Assembly: GCA_014377905.1 (NCBI GenBank)
Contig: JACMOQ010000474.1
Span: 1-27,561 of the forward strand
Source: Acetobacteraceae bacterium
Lineage (GTDB): Bacteria > Pseudomonadota > Alphaproteobacteria > Acetobacterales > Acetobacteraceae
Length of the DNA: 27,561 bases
Direction of reading: 5' to 3'
The notes beneath the pieces are model-generated. The model worked only from the letters and a program-made list of their open reading frames with translations, searched no databases and was not told where the DNA came from. Below are positions 1-9,493 of this stretch, in pieces. Position 1 is the stretch's first letter. The number at the start of each line of letters is the position of its first letter. The position numbers were made by a program, and so were the translations under genes.

Positions 1-514
1 CGCCGACATGGCCCGCATCGGCAACGACCAGCTTCGGCGTGCCGATCGCTTGAGCCAGGACCCGGCCTTTTTCCGTCAAGCCACACAAGATCAACGGATC
101 GGACGGCCATAGCATCGAATGCAGATCGAGCAGCACATCGACGCCATCCAGCCATGGCCGCAATTCCCGCGCGCGGGTGAGTTCGATCGACTGGCGCGGG
201 CCATCAAGCGTCGCCGCATCCCAGACCCGGTTAAGGTCCTCATCACAAAAGCGGCTATGGGTTGGATTATCCAGGTCAAAACGATCAAACGCTTCAAGAT
301 TGGCAAAGACAAAGCTGAGCCGGCCGCATTTTGGTCGTACGCCAGCCGAGAGCATGCGGGAAAGCGCGATGGCGCCGGAAAATTCGTTGCCATGCATCAA
401 CGCCATCAGCGCGACATGCGGGCCGGGCAGATCCGCGATAAAGCTGGTCACCCCCAGCACGCCACAATTCCCCGCCCGCCACGGCGCAAGATCGGGGACC
501 GCGAGTTCCATCAT
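1..514 (-). CDS. Aspartoacylase/succinylglutamate desuccinylase family zinc hydrolase (partial, 3' end outside window)
   Basis: The reading frame is open from 514 to the window edge (about 171 codons seen), so the C-terminus is missing. With the start at 514, the zinc-binding motif HGNE (H41, E44) and the third ligand in LLDLH (H132) are present, along with DLNRVW (93-98). These are hallmarks of the M14-like AstE/AspA family, which removes acyl groups from N-acyl amino acids or related amides. It lies 89 bp after the DppF-type ATPase on the same strand and is probably the last gene of the importer operon, so its substrate is likely what the transporter brings in (inference). A GTG at 565 gives 17 extra in-frame residues and is an alternative start; neither start has a strong ribosome binding site. 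Family assignment is secure; substrate is unknown. Confidence 0.85.
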   Translation of the reverse strand, partial: MMELAVPDLAPWRAGNCGVLGVTSFIADLPGPHVALMALMHGNEFSGAIALSRMLSAGVRPKCGRLSFVFANLEAFDRFDLDNPTHSRFCDEDLNRVWDAATLDGPRQSIELTRARELRPWLDGVDVLLDLHSMLWPSDPLILCGLTEKGRVLAQAIGTPKLVVADAGHVG

Positions 515-603
515 GAAACTCGGCAGCTTCGACCAAGGCCGTAATTGGGTGACCGGATTGCTCACCCATGCAGTCTATACGGAAGTGCACCGGTGGCCAA
601 ATT

Positions 604-1586
<983 letters not shown>

Positions 1587-1590
<4 letters not shown>

Positions 1591-2579
1591 GCCACATTCT
1601 CCAACTGGCCGGCAAAGTGGCAGGCGACTAAATGTCCAGGGACTTTGGCCTCGACCGCAGGCATGATTGTGCGGCAGACGTCCTGCACCATCGGGCAGCG
1701 CCCGGCGAAGGCGCAGCCAACCTGGCGTACCCGCAGACTTGGCACCTGGCCGGGAATTTCGGCGAGTTTGGTGCGGCCACTGGCGTGCAGCGACGAACCA
1801 AGGCGCGGCACCGCGCCGAGCAAGCCCTGGGTATAGGGATGCATCGGGCGGGCGAAGATCGAATAAACGTCGGCTTCCTCGACCTTGCGGCCGGCATACA
1901 TGACCACGACCCTTTGAGCCATTTCCGCGACCACGCCCAGATCATGGGTGATCAACATAATAGCGGCGCCGACCCGGGTTTTAAGGTCGCGCATCAGATC
2001 GAGAATTTGCGCCTGGATGGTAACATCGAGTGCGGTGGTGGGTTCATCGGCAATTAGCAATTGCGGATTGCAGGCCAACGCCATCGCGATCATCACCCGC
2101 TGGCGCATGCCGCCGGAAAGCTGATGCGGGTACTCCTTCACCCGCCGTTCTGGCTCGGCAATACCCACCAGAGCGAGCATGGCGATGCTGCGCTTTTCCG
2201 CGTCCTGCGCTGAAAGACCTTCGTGCAGGCGCAAGGTCTCGCCGATCTGGCGCCCGACGGTGAGCACCGGGTTAAGCGAGGTCATCGGCTCCTGAAAGAT
2301 CATCGAAATGTCTTTGCCGCGAATGGTGCGCATTTCGGGCTCGGACAATTCAAGCAGGTTACGGCCCTGGAAGGTGACACGCCCAGCGATCTTGCCGGGC
2401 GGTTCCTGTATCAGGCGCAGAATCGACATCGAGGTGACCGATTTGCCGCAGCCGCTTTCGCCGACAATGGCCAGTGTTTCACCGGCATCGATATGAAAGG
2501 ACAGGCCTTCGACGGCGCGGACCACGCCATCAATGGTTCCGAAATGGGTTTGAAGGTTTTCGACTTCGAGCAGCGCCAT
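1587..2579 (-). CDS. Peptide/opine-type ABC transporter ATP-binding protein (DppD/OppD type)
   Basis: 330 aa from the ATG at 2579 (MALLEVENLQ). An in-frame ATG at 2636 would add 19 residues overlapping the upstream permease gene and is less likely. Motifs are Walker A GESGCGKS (40-47), Q-loop IFQEP, signature LSGGM (154-158), Walker B IADEP (D178, E179) and THD (H212). The C-terminus carries the oligo_HPY cysteine pattern CAFAGRCP. It pairs with the DppF-type subunit as the second ATPase of a nickel/peptide/opine importer. It begins 4 bp after the permease stop and overlaps the next gene by 4 bp, so it sits tightly inside the operon. Confidence 0.95.
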
Positions 2580-2583
2580 ATTC

Positions 2584-3486
2584 TTAAATCTTCTTTGCCA
2601 TGCGCGGGTCGAGGGCGTCACGCAGCCCATCGCCAAGCAGATTGATGCTCAAAACGGTGATCGACAGAAATATAGCCGGGAACAGCACGATGAAGGGCTT
2701 GACCTGCCACAGCGCGCGGCCCTCGGCCATGATGTTGCCCCAGCTCGGGATGGTCGGCGGGGTGCCGGCACCGATGAAGGATAGGGTGGCTTCGGTGATC
2801 ATCGCGGAGGCACAAATGAAGGTCGCCTGCACGGTGATCGGGGCAAGCGTGTTCGGCAGAATGTGCTTCCATATGATTTTCGGCACCCGCGTGCCGGCGG
2901 CAACCGCGGCTTCAACATAAGGCTGTTCACGCAGCGACAGCACCACGCCGCGCACCAGACGGGCGACGCGAGGGATTTCGGTGATGGTGATGGCGATGAT
3001 CACGTTGCCGACACTGCCGCGCGTCAACGCCATCAGCGCGATCGCCAGCAAAATGCCGGGGATCGACATCAGCCCATCCATTACCCGCATCACCACCGTA
3101 TCCAGCACCCGGATGAAGCCAGAGGTAAGGCCGATGAACATGCCGATCACCGAGGCAAACAACGCCACCATCACCCCGACTTGCAGCGACACGCGGGTGC
3201 CGTAGAGCACACGCGAATAAATGTCGCGGCCCAGCATGTCAGTGCCAAACCAGTAGATTTCCGAGGGCGAGCGCAGCCGCTTGGCCGGCGCCAGGGCGGT
3301 AGGATCGGCGGTTCCAAGCCACGGCGCAAACAGCGCGCTGGCCACAACCAGGGAGACCAGCAAGCCGCCGGCGAAGATGCTGGGGTGGCGATAGGCGAAC
3401 ATCGCCACCCTGCCCCGCTGTTTGCGGGCCGGCAGGACATCGGGCAGTTCAGCCGCAACAGCCGGATCGAGAAGGGTGCTGGACAT
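2584..3486 (-). CDS. Peptide/opine-type ABC transporter permease (DppC/OppC type)
   Basis: 300 aa. A soluble N-terminus is followed by a first membrane span (about 34-54), then the DppC-specific segment ending in WFGTDMLGRDIYSR, several spans, and the cytoplasmic coupling EAA loop (EAAVAAGTRVPKIIWKHILPN). These features are typical of the OppC_N plus BPD_transp_1 domains. It forms the translocation channel with the DppB-type permease. Its ATG shares one base with the stop of the upstream permease gene (TGATG at 3484-3488), so expression is coupled. Length and motifs look intact. Confidence 0.95.
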   Translation of the reverse strand: MSSTLLDPAVAAELPDVLPARKQRGRVAMFAYRHPSIFAGGLLVSLVVASALFAPWLGTADPTALAPAKRLRSPSEIYWFGTDMLGRDIYSRVLYGTRVSLQVGVMVALFASVIGMFIGLTSGFIRVLDTVVMRVMDGLMSIPGILLAIALMALTRGSVGNVIIAITITEIPRVARLVRGVVLSLREQPYVEAAVAAGTRVPKIIWKHILPNTLAPITVQATFICASAMITEATLSFIGAGTPPTIPSWGNIMAEGRALWQVKPFIVLFPAIFLSITVLSINLLGDGLRDALDPRMAKKI

Positions 3487-4430
3487 CAGTAACGGATCCT
3501 CGGGTCGAATAATGTGTAGAGCAGGTCAACGCAAAGGTTCACCAAAACATAGGTAAAGCTCAGCATCAGCACGACGCCCTGAATGATCGGGTAATCACGA
3601 CGCAGGATCGCATCGACCACCAGCCGGCCCACGCCGGGGATGGCGAAGACGCTCTCGGTCACCACCGCGCCACCGATCAGACCGGCGAAGCCGATGCCGA
3701 TGATGGTAACGATTGGCACGGCCGCGTTTTTCAACGCGTGCATGAACAGGATTGGCCGCTGGCTGACGCCCTTGGCGCGCGCGGTGCGGATGTAATCCTG
3801 GCTCAGCACTTCGAGCATGGTCGCCCGGGTGATGCGCGCGATCAGCGCCACGAACGCGCCCCCCAAGGCCGCTGCCGGCAGCACCAGATTGCGCAGCCAG
3901 GGCAAGGGATCGGAGATCGAGAACGGCGTGTAACCCTGAACCGGAAACCAATCCAATTGCAGCGCGAAGGTGTAAGCGAGCAGATACCCGACCACAAACA
4001 CTGGCACCGAGAAAAAGAACACCGCGAACATCATCACCACCCGGTCGATCCAAGTGCCATGCTTCCACGCCGCCAGCACGCCCAACGGCACCGCGACCGA
4101 AATCGCGAAGGTCAGCGTCAGCAGCATCAGCGACAAAGACGGTTCGATCCGCTGGGCAATCATCTTGCTGACCGGGAGGTTGGTGAAAATCGACACGCCG
4201 AGATTGCCCTGCATCACCTGCCAGGACCATTCGACGAAGCGCACCACGAAGGGCCGGTCAAGGCCAAGCGAGGCGCGAATACGCTCGACATCTGCAGGGG
4301 TTGCCTGGTCACCAGCGATGATCGCCGCCGGATCGCCGGGGGCGAAATACAGCAGGCTGAAAATAAACAAGGCAACGATCGCCACCACTGGAATGGTGGC
4401 GATCACGCGGCGGACGATATAGGCGAACAT
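3486..4430 (-). CDS. Peptide/opine-type ABC transporter permease (DppB/OppB type)
   Basis: 314 aa. The first membrane span is at 9-29, followed by the family's periplasmic segment (FAPGDPA, then SLGLDRP and VEWSWQVMQGNLG). About five more spans follow, with an EAA-like loop (YIRTARAKGVSQRPILFMHALKNA) and the typical ending LLYTLFDPRIRY. It is the partner of the DppC-type permease in the inner membrane. It starts 18 bp after the binding-protein gene stop and overlaps the next gene by one base, so it belongs to the same transcript. No defects are visible. Confidence 0.95.
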   Translation of the reverse strand: MFAYIVRRVIATIPVVAIVALFIFSLLYFAPGDPAAIIAGDQATPADVERIRASLGLDRPFVVRFVEWSWQVMQGNLGVSIFTNLPVSKMIAQRIEPSLSLMLLTLTFAISVAVPLGVLAAWKHGTWIDRVVMMFAVFFFSVPVFVVGYLLAYTFALQLDWFPVQGYTPFSISDPLPWLRNLVLPAAALGGAFVALIARITRATMLEVLSQDYIRTARAKGVSQRPILFMHALKNAAVPIVTIIGIGFAGLIGGAVVTESVFAIPGVGRLVVDAILRRDYPIIQGVVLMLSFTYVLVNLCVDLLYTLFDPRIRY

Positions 4431-4448
4431 TAACCGCTTTCTCCCAAA

Positions 4449-6038
4449 CTAAGCTTTTTGTACGCCCCAGAAAACTGGGAACGGCGCTTTGACCACGCCA
4501 GACAGAGTGTTACGCCACGCCTGATAGAGCAAAAAGAACCCGGTCGGCGCGTAGGTGACGTTGTCGAACGACGCCTTGTTCAACGCGGCCATGGCGGATT
4601 TTTCCGCCGCCAGATCAGGCGCGGCATACCATTTCAGAATACCCTGCTGCACCTCGTCCGATTTTGGCCAGCCAAACCAGGCCTTGTCACCACCGGCATC
4701 GAGGGCGGTGTAGGGGGCGGGGTTAACGCAATCGGCGCCGGCGTGCCAGCTGTGGAAGATGTTCCAACCGCCCTGGCTCGGCGGGTCCTTCTTGGCACGC
4801 CGCGCGCCGAGAGTGCCCCAGTCGGTTGCGACGAAATCGACCTCAAAGCCGATGCGCTTCAACATATCGGCGGTAACATCGCCCTGTGCCTTGGTGATGG
4901 CGATATCGGTTGCCACCACCAGGGTGACTTTGGACCCAAGCAAACCGGCCTCGGACAGCAGCTTTTTCGCAGCTTCGTAGTTGCGCGGCCCCTTGAGCAG
5001 ATCGGCCCCCTCCTCGGTCGAAACCGGGGTGCCGGGGGTGAAGAAGCTGGGCAGCCGCTTCCACAAATCGGGATTATCGCCGACCACTGCCTGCATGTAG
5101 TCCTGTTGGTCGAGCGCCATCAGCAGCGCCTTGCGGGCACGGACATCGTTGAACGGCGGGTGCAAATGGTTCATCCGCAATGATCCGATATTGCCAAACG
5201 GATCGGCGATGTCGACGGCGATGTTTTTGTTTTTCCGCAGCAAGGGCACCAGATCGGCGATCGGGTTTTCCCACCAATCAACCTCACCGCTTTGCAACGC
5301 CGCCCCTGCGGTTGCAGCATCCGGCATGATCTTCCATTCGATGCGGTCGAAATGCATCCGCTTGCCGCCGGACAGCCAATCACCCGGTTCCGGCCGCACG
5401 CTGTAGTCGGCATACCGGTCAAACACCGCATTGGCCCCCGGCACCCACAAATCCTGGCGGAAGCGCATCGGGCCCGACCCGACATATTCGCTGATCAGCT
5501 TGAACGGATCGGTCTTGGCGATGCGTTCCGGCATGATGAAGGCAACCGGCGCGTTGTTCTTGCCGAGCGCGAACAGCATCTTGGAAAAGGGCTGGTTGAG
5601 GCGGAAGCGGAAGGTCAGGTCATCGATCGCTTCAAGCGCATCGAGCCGGGATTTGATGATCTGGCCCATGGTGTCGCGCACCATCCACCGATTAAGGCTG
5701 GCGACCACGTCCCTGGTGGTGACTTTTTCGCCATCGTGGAATTTCAGCCCGGCGCGCAGCTTAAAGGTCCAGGTCTTGAGCTCGGCATCAACGGTATGAC
5801 CCTCGCACATTTGCGGCTTGGGGGTGAGCGCGGAATCGACGCCATAAAGCGTGTCCCACACCAAGAACGCCGCGTTGCGAACCACGTATTGGGTTCCGGC
5901 CACCGCATCGAGGCTGGACAAATTGGCCTGCGGCACAAAGCGCAGCAGCTTGCTGGCCTGGGCGCGGGCAATATTCGGTAACGCGAGCGCCGATGTCACG
6001 GCCGCGCTGGTCTTCAAAAAGTCACGACGCTGGAGCAT
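4449..6038 (-). CDS. ABC transporter substrate-binding protein, SBP_bac_5 family, Tat signal
   Basis: 529 aa. The N-terminus has a twin-arginine motif (RRDFLK) and a hydrophobic stretch ending in ARAQA, so it is probably exported folded through Tat. Family features include LKTWTFKLRAGLKFHDGEKVT, the hinge-region VGSGPMRF and the ending FFLLYQAWRNTLSGVVKAPFPVFWGVQKA. The class binds di/oligopeptides, opines, nickel or glutathione in the periplasm. This protein has a DppA-like fold, but its ligand cannot be deduced. It is the first gene of the operon. AGGA about 9 bases upstream of the ATG is a plausible ribosome binding site. A decayed paralogue lies just upstream (6163-6423). Confidence 0.93.
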   Translation of the reverse strand: MLQRRDFLKTSAAVTSALALPNIARAQASKLLRFVPQANLSSLDAVAGTQYVVRNAAFLVWDTLYGVDSALTPKPQMCEGHTVDAELKTWTFKLRAGLKFHDGEKVTTRDVVASLNRWMVRDTMGQIIKSRLDALEAIDDLTFRFRLNQPFSKMLFALGKNNAPVAFIMPERIAKTDPFKLISEYVGSGPMRFRQDLWVPGANAVFDRYADYSVRPEPGDWLSGGKRMHFDRIEWKIMPDAATAGAALQSGEVDWWENPIADLVPLLRKNKNIAVDIADPFGNIGSLRMNHLHPPFNDVRARKALLMALDQQDYMQAVVGDNPDLWKRLPSFFTPGTPVSTEEGADLLKGPRNYEAAKKLLSEAGLLGSKVTLVVATDIAITKAQGDVTADMLKRIGFEVDFVATDWGTLGARRAKKDPPSQGGWNIFHSWHAGADCVNPAPYTALDAGGDKAWFGWPKSDEVQQGILKWYAAPDLAAEKSAMAALNKASFDNVTYAPTGFFLLYQAWRNTLSGVVKAPFPVFWGVQKA

Positions 6039-6118
6039 TCACAAAGTTCCTGTTCTGATGCTTCGTTGATCTCAGCCGTGACCTGGCATCCCCAAGGCAT
6101 GCGCCAATAGTTTTTTTT

Positions 6119-6148
6119 GCGGCAGGGCCGGCGCCCCGTCCCTGCCGC
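6119..6148. repeat. Perfect 9-bp inverted repeat beside a T8 tract
   Basis: The arms GCGGCAGGG (6119-6127) and CCCTGCCGC (6140-6148) are perfectly complementary around a 12-base loop, with eight Ts at about 6111-6118. On either strand the U-run falls on the wrong side for a standard Rho-independent terminator. It lies between the collapsed binding-protein gene and the start of the intact importer operon, so it would be in the operon's 5' leader if transcription starts upstream. Function unknown. Confidence 0.6.
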
Positions 6149-6162
6149 TTGGTCTCGTCAGT

Positions 6163-6423
6163 CTAGCTTTTGCGCAGATTCCGGAAGATAGCAAATCCGT
6201 TCGGGATGCCCGAAATGTTCTTGCGGTATGCGGTCGCCTGCAACATTTGTCCGAGCGGGACATAGGGCACGTCCTGCATGACCTAACTCCGGAAATCTTC
6301 GAAGGCTGTGCTGGTCGGCCAGGCCAATTGCCGCCGGCTTCGCCGATACCGCGCAGGAAAGTGTGGGGCCGCTAATGCGGCGCCTGTCACGCCCGATCCC
6401 TGCAAAATTGTCCGTCGCTTCAT
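6163..6423 (-). pseudogene. Collapsed SBP_bac_5 binding-protein gene (internal deletion plus in-frame TAG)
   Basis: A good ribosome binding site (GGGAGGAG) precedes an ATG at 6423 that opens a Tat signal (MKRRTILQGSGVTGAALAAP). After about 30 residues the frame jumps to sequence typical of the C-terminal end of SBP_bac_5 proteins (WPTSTAFEDFRS). It then meets an in-frame TAG and resumes in the same frame with the family's C-terminal block (DVPYVPLGQ, then TAYRKNISGIP and FAIFRNLRKS) to a real stop at 6163. About 440 residues of a normal binding protein are missing. I read this as a paralogue of the intact binding protein downstream, reduced by an internal deletion and a nonsense mutation. The remnant cannot bind ligand. 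Confidence 0.8.
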
Positions 6424-6523
6424 GCCCAGTTCTCCTCCCACACCCAGCGGTCGCCACACGCTGCCAACATCGCAGCATTGCGTGCCGTAGGCCATCACCA
6501 TTTTTCGCACACCCGGTAAAAAT

Positions 6524-7948
6524 TCATCCAAAGACCCGAAACGCCGAGATCACTGCGAAATAGGCGATCACAATTTCGGCCAACACGATGCACGCCAATG
6601 CAATAACGGCAGCTCCTTCGAACCGAGCCAAGCCGGCCCAGGCGCCCAGCACACCAACAGCGTTCGCCACCACCGCCAAAAGCGGCAGAAAGTAGCGCCC
6701 CTGAACCCCTTCGATGCGATCAGCACCGACAGGCGTCCAGATAAGATAAAGCGACGTTTCCACCAGTACGATACAGCCGGCGATCAACAAACCGTCCCAG
6801 ATCAGGAACCAAAATCGCCCGGAGGTGCGTGGCGGTTCGGCGGAAAGGCAAAACCCGAGGCCGATCAAGGGCAACAAATAGCCCGTCCAATGCAGCCAGA
6901 CACTGAGCCAGCCGAGCACTCCGACCATGGTTTTATAATAATAGGAGCTGTAGTTTTGCAGCGTAATTAGTAGGGTCTGCACATAGGCCATCGGGTGGCC
7001 GGTGATGTATTTTACCTGTCCGGCAACATCTGCCCCTTGCTGGCCGATCACAGTACTCGGGCTGAGGACCACTAACCAAAGCCCCGTCACCGCCAAGGCT
7101 ATTGCGGGCACAGTCAGCTGCGCCAGCACTTTGCGGGCGGTAAACCCCGATGTCACGAGCGCGGGCAACGCAAGCAGCAGAATTGGGGCGTAAACAGGTT
7201 TGATCGGGCAAAACATTACCGCCGCGACCGCAGCCACCGCCTGCCGACGCCAGGTCCAGACGCCATCTGCCCGCACCCGCAGGGCAATCGCAGTAAACAG
7301 GAACGCCCACGATATGATCATCGCGTCAGGTGCGACCGACGCATATTCATAGATCGCCATCGGCAGTAGACCGAACAGCACCATCGTATAGCGCCCGGTT
7401 GGCATGGTTCGGACTGCCCAGGCTAACACCGCAATCGCTGCAAGTGCATTGGCCAAGCGCGCGAGATGCAACAGGCCCAGCGGCCCGACACCGGCCAAGC
7501 GGCCAGCGACGACCGCAACTGTCGATGGAAAATAGGGCAACGGAAAATTACCCGCGGCGCTGGTGAAATCGAGAAATTCTCGACGATCGAGGTCAATTTT
7601 CAACGCGTATGATGACAACGTATTCCCCAGCCCCTGCGCCTCCACAGGACGCGGCCCGTGGTTGCGCCGGCTACCGAGGAATGTCTCGATCAGCTCCGGG
7701 ATCGCGGACGGCAAATCGCCTCCCACCGCCCCGTCCTGAACGCGGCCGAAGAGATGGAATTCGCTAAGCTGGTAGATGCGGGCGAAATGCTGTGCTTCGT
7801 CAGGGACCTGAAACGGTGGCGTAATGACGACGAGCGGGACAGCGCCCAACAGGCCCAAAACGACGCACAGCATAACCGGGCTAAAATACCAGCGGTCCCA
7901 CCCGTAGCCCGCGCCTCTGCGCAACCCGCGCCGATCAGCGGCCAACAT
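6524..7948 (-). CDS. DUF2142-type polytopic membrane protein (GT-C-like, probable glycosyltransferase)
   Basis: 474 aa from the ATG at 7948; longer in-frame starts run into the GT2 gene. There are about ten hydrophobic segments. The conserved acidic loop after the first span (TPPFQVPDEAQHFARIYQLSE) is the signature of DUF2142, and the C-terminal PVGADRIEGVQGRYFLPLL block also fits. The fold resembles GT-C enzymes, in which an acidic first periplasmic loop uses lipid-linked sugars. The start lies inside the upstream GT2 gene (14-bp overlap), so the two are translationally coupled. A role in transferring a sugar to cell-surface glycan or protein is inferred; no DUF2142 substrate can be assigned from sequence. 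Confidence 0.82.
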   Translation of the reverse strand: MLAADRRGLRRGAGYGWDRWYFSPVMLCVVLGLLGAVPLVVITPPFQVPDEAQHFARIYQLSEFHLFGRVQDGAVGGDLPSAIPELIETFLGSRRNHGPRPVEAQGLGNTLSSYALKIDLDRREFLDFTSAAGNFPLPYFPSTVAVVAGRLAGVGPLGLLHLARLANALAAIAVLAWAVRTMPTGRYTMVLFGLLPMAIYEYASVAPDAMIISWAFLFTAIALRVRADGVWTWRRQAVAAVAAVMFCPIKPVYAPILLLALPALVTSGFTARKVLAQLTVPAIALAVTGLWLVVLSPSTVIGQQGADVAGQVKYITGHPMAYVQTLLITLQNYSSYYYKTMVGVLGWLSVWLHWTGYLLPLIGLGFCLSAEPPRTSGRFWFLIWDGLLIAGCIVLVETSLYLIWTPVGADRIEGVQGRYFLPLLAVVANAVGVLGAWAGLARFEGAAVIALACIVLAEIVIAYFAVISAFRVFG

Positions 7949-8972
7949 AATGCACCTCCACCGTGACCTTACCCGGTGCGCTGACCGGCCCGACCCCGAT
8001 GAGGAACGGATGCAGCGCCGATGCGGGCGCCGAGGCCATGTCGAAGCCGATAAAGGACAGCAATAATTGCACCCCGACGATGATCGGCAAGGCCGCCAGC
8101 ATGACGGTGCCCGTGCTGGTAAACTGCCCACTACTGGCGTTGGTCAACCATGCCGTCAGACCGAATACGGTGCCAAAGGCAACAAACACCAGCCCCCCGA
8201 CAAGGTGCAACGACGCGATCGAAAAATCCCGTAGAAAATAGTTATAGAACAGCCGCTTGCCTGCGTTACGCAAATTGCCAAGCAGGAACTGAAAAAACAC
8301 CCGACCGATGCGCAAATTGCTGGTTTCGTCCCCGTAGATTGCCGTCATCGGCACATCGACAACGCGTGCACGAATGGTTCCTAATCGGAACAGAAGATCA
8401 GATTCAAAGAAGTAGCGCCGATGGATCTTGTGGAGTGGCAACCGGGTCAGCACCTTCAAACTGATCGCGGTATAGCCGTTGGTCGGGTCAAAAATCTGCC
8501 AATAGCCCGACGACATCTTGGTCATGAACGATAATCCTGCGTTGCCGACCAGACGTGCCAGCGGCATTGAGATCACATCTTCTATATTGTAGAAGCGGTT
8601 GCCCTTCGTATAATCGGCTTGCCCGTTCAAGATCGGGGCAATAAACAGCGGCAGAAGGGATGGGTCCATTTGCCCATCACCATCGATCTTGACTGCGACC
8701 TCAGCCCCATCGGCCGCCGCCTGCCGGTAGCCGGTCAGCATGGCGCCACCAACGCCTTGATTTGCGGCATGAATAAGGACGCGAACCCGCGGGTCGGAAC
8801 AGTTGATCAGCACATGCGCGCCGGTCCGGTCCGGGCAGCAATCATCGACCACATAAATCGCGCCCACCTGGTCGCCAATCGCTGCAAGCACCGCCATGAT
8901 CTGGTTGCGCACCCGAAAGCACGGTATCACCACGGCAATGCGGACAGGGGGCGTAGGCGGGGAGGAAGTCAT
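7935..8972 (-). CDS. Family 2 glycosyltransferase with C-terminal membrane spans (polyprenyl-phosphate sugar synthase type)
   Basis: 345 aa from the ATG at 8972, which has AGG at 6-base spacing; an ATG at 8984 is an alternative. The GT2 fold begins at RIAVVIPCFRV and has the nucleotide-binding VVDDCCPD and the metal/catalytic motif DGDGQMDP. Two hydrophobic C-terminal segments (around SLHLVGGLVFVAFGTVFGL and MLAALPIIVGVQLLLSFIGF) match the DPM1/GtrB/ArnC layout. Such enzymes load a sugar from a nucleotide donor onto undecaprenyl phosphate on the cytoplasmic face. Neighbours fit this: an SMR-like flippase gene 76 bp upstream and a DUF2142 gene overlapping downstream. The sugar is unknown. Confidence 0.9.
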   Translation of the reverse strand: MTSSPPTPPVRIAVVIPCFRVRNQIMAVLAAIGDQVGAIYVVDDCCPDRTGAHVLINCSDPRVRVLIHAANQGVGGAMLTGYRQAAADGAEVAVKIDGDGQMDPSLLPLFIAPILNGQADYTKGNRFYNIEDVISMPLARLVGNAGLSFMTKMSSGYWQIFDPTNGYTAISLKVLTRLPLHKIHRRYFFESDLLFRLGTIRARVVDVPMTAIYGDETSNLRIGRVFFQFLLGNLRNAGKRLFYNYFLRDFSIASLHLVGGLVFVAFGTVFGLTAWLTNASSGQFTSTGTVMLAALPIIVGVQLLLSFIGFDMASAPASALHPFLIGVGPVSAPGKVTVEVHYVGR

Positions 8973-9048
8973 TGCAAACCTCATACAAAAATCTTCTTCA
9001 CACAACAACCCACGGTCTAAAACAGCACAGTCTGGCCAGACATCGCCA

Positions 9049-9405
9049 TCAGCTTGAGCCGAATTGTGTCAGCACAACGCCGATGCCGATCAAAACAGCG
9101 CCGAGCCAGAATACCGGGGTTACGGTTTCGGCAAACAGCAGTGTCGCCGCCAACGGCACCACCACTGCGCCAAGCGCGGTCCAGGGATAGGCGCGGCTCA
9201 AGGGCATCCATGACAGGATCCAGACCCAAAGAACGGTGGACAGTCCATAAAGAACAAGCGCCATCCACACCCAGATATTGGCGCCCAGCAAGGGCAAAAT
9301 GTCGGCCACCGGCGCACCGGCAATGCCCTTCGCAGCCTGCTTGAACATCATCTGCCCAACGGCAAGCGATAGGCTGAACAAAACCAGCCAAGCCGTGTTT
9401 TCCAT
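9049..9405 (-). CDS. Small four-helix membrane protein, SMR/EamA type (probable lipid-linked sugar flippase subunit)
   Basis: 118 aa with four hydrophobic helices, the size of SMR proteins. Helix 1 reads LFSLSLAVGQMMFKQA. It lacks the membrane glutamate of drug-exporting SMRs such as EmrE, and GQ-x-x-FK resembles ArnE/ArnF-like flippase subunits. The middle (VLWVWILSWMPLSRAYPW) and end (ETVTPVFWLGAVLIGIGVVL) fit the EamA/SMR pattern. AGGTGAAG lies about 8 bases before the ATG. Upstream of a GT2 and a GT-C-like gene, it most likely moves the polyprenyl-phosphate sugar across the membrane. A drug-efflux role is less likely. Confidence 0.8.
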   Translation of the reverse strand: MENTAWLVLFSLSLAVGQMMFKQAAKGIAGAPVADILPLLGANIWVWMALVLYGLSTVLWVWILSWMPLSRAYPWTALGAVVVPLAATLLFAETVTPVFWLGAVLIGIGVVLTQFGSS

Positions 9406-9493
9406 TTTGGCTTCACCTAATGTTCGTTTGCACCCATGCCCATTTCACGCCACAAAGTCAAAGATGAGCGCGAAAACAGTGTCTTAGCGCCGG

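Noticed and set aside
4140..4156. GGTTCGATCC resembling a tRNA T-loop
   Set aside because: It is within the DppB-type coding sequence with no cloverleaf context.
3738..4433. 231-aa plus-strand ORF rich in His/Arg/Gln opposite the DppB-type permease
   Set aside because: Composition is that of an antisense shadow of a membrane-protein gene.
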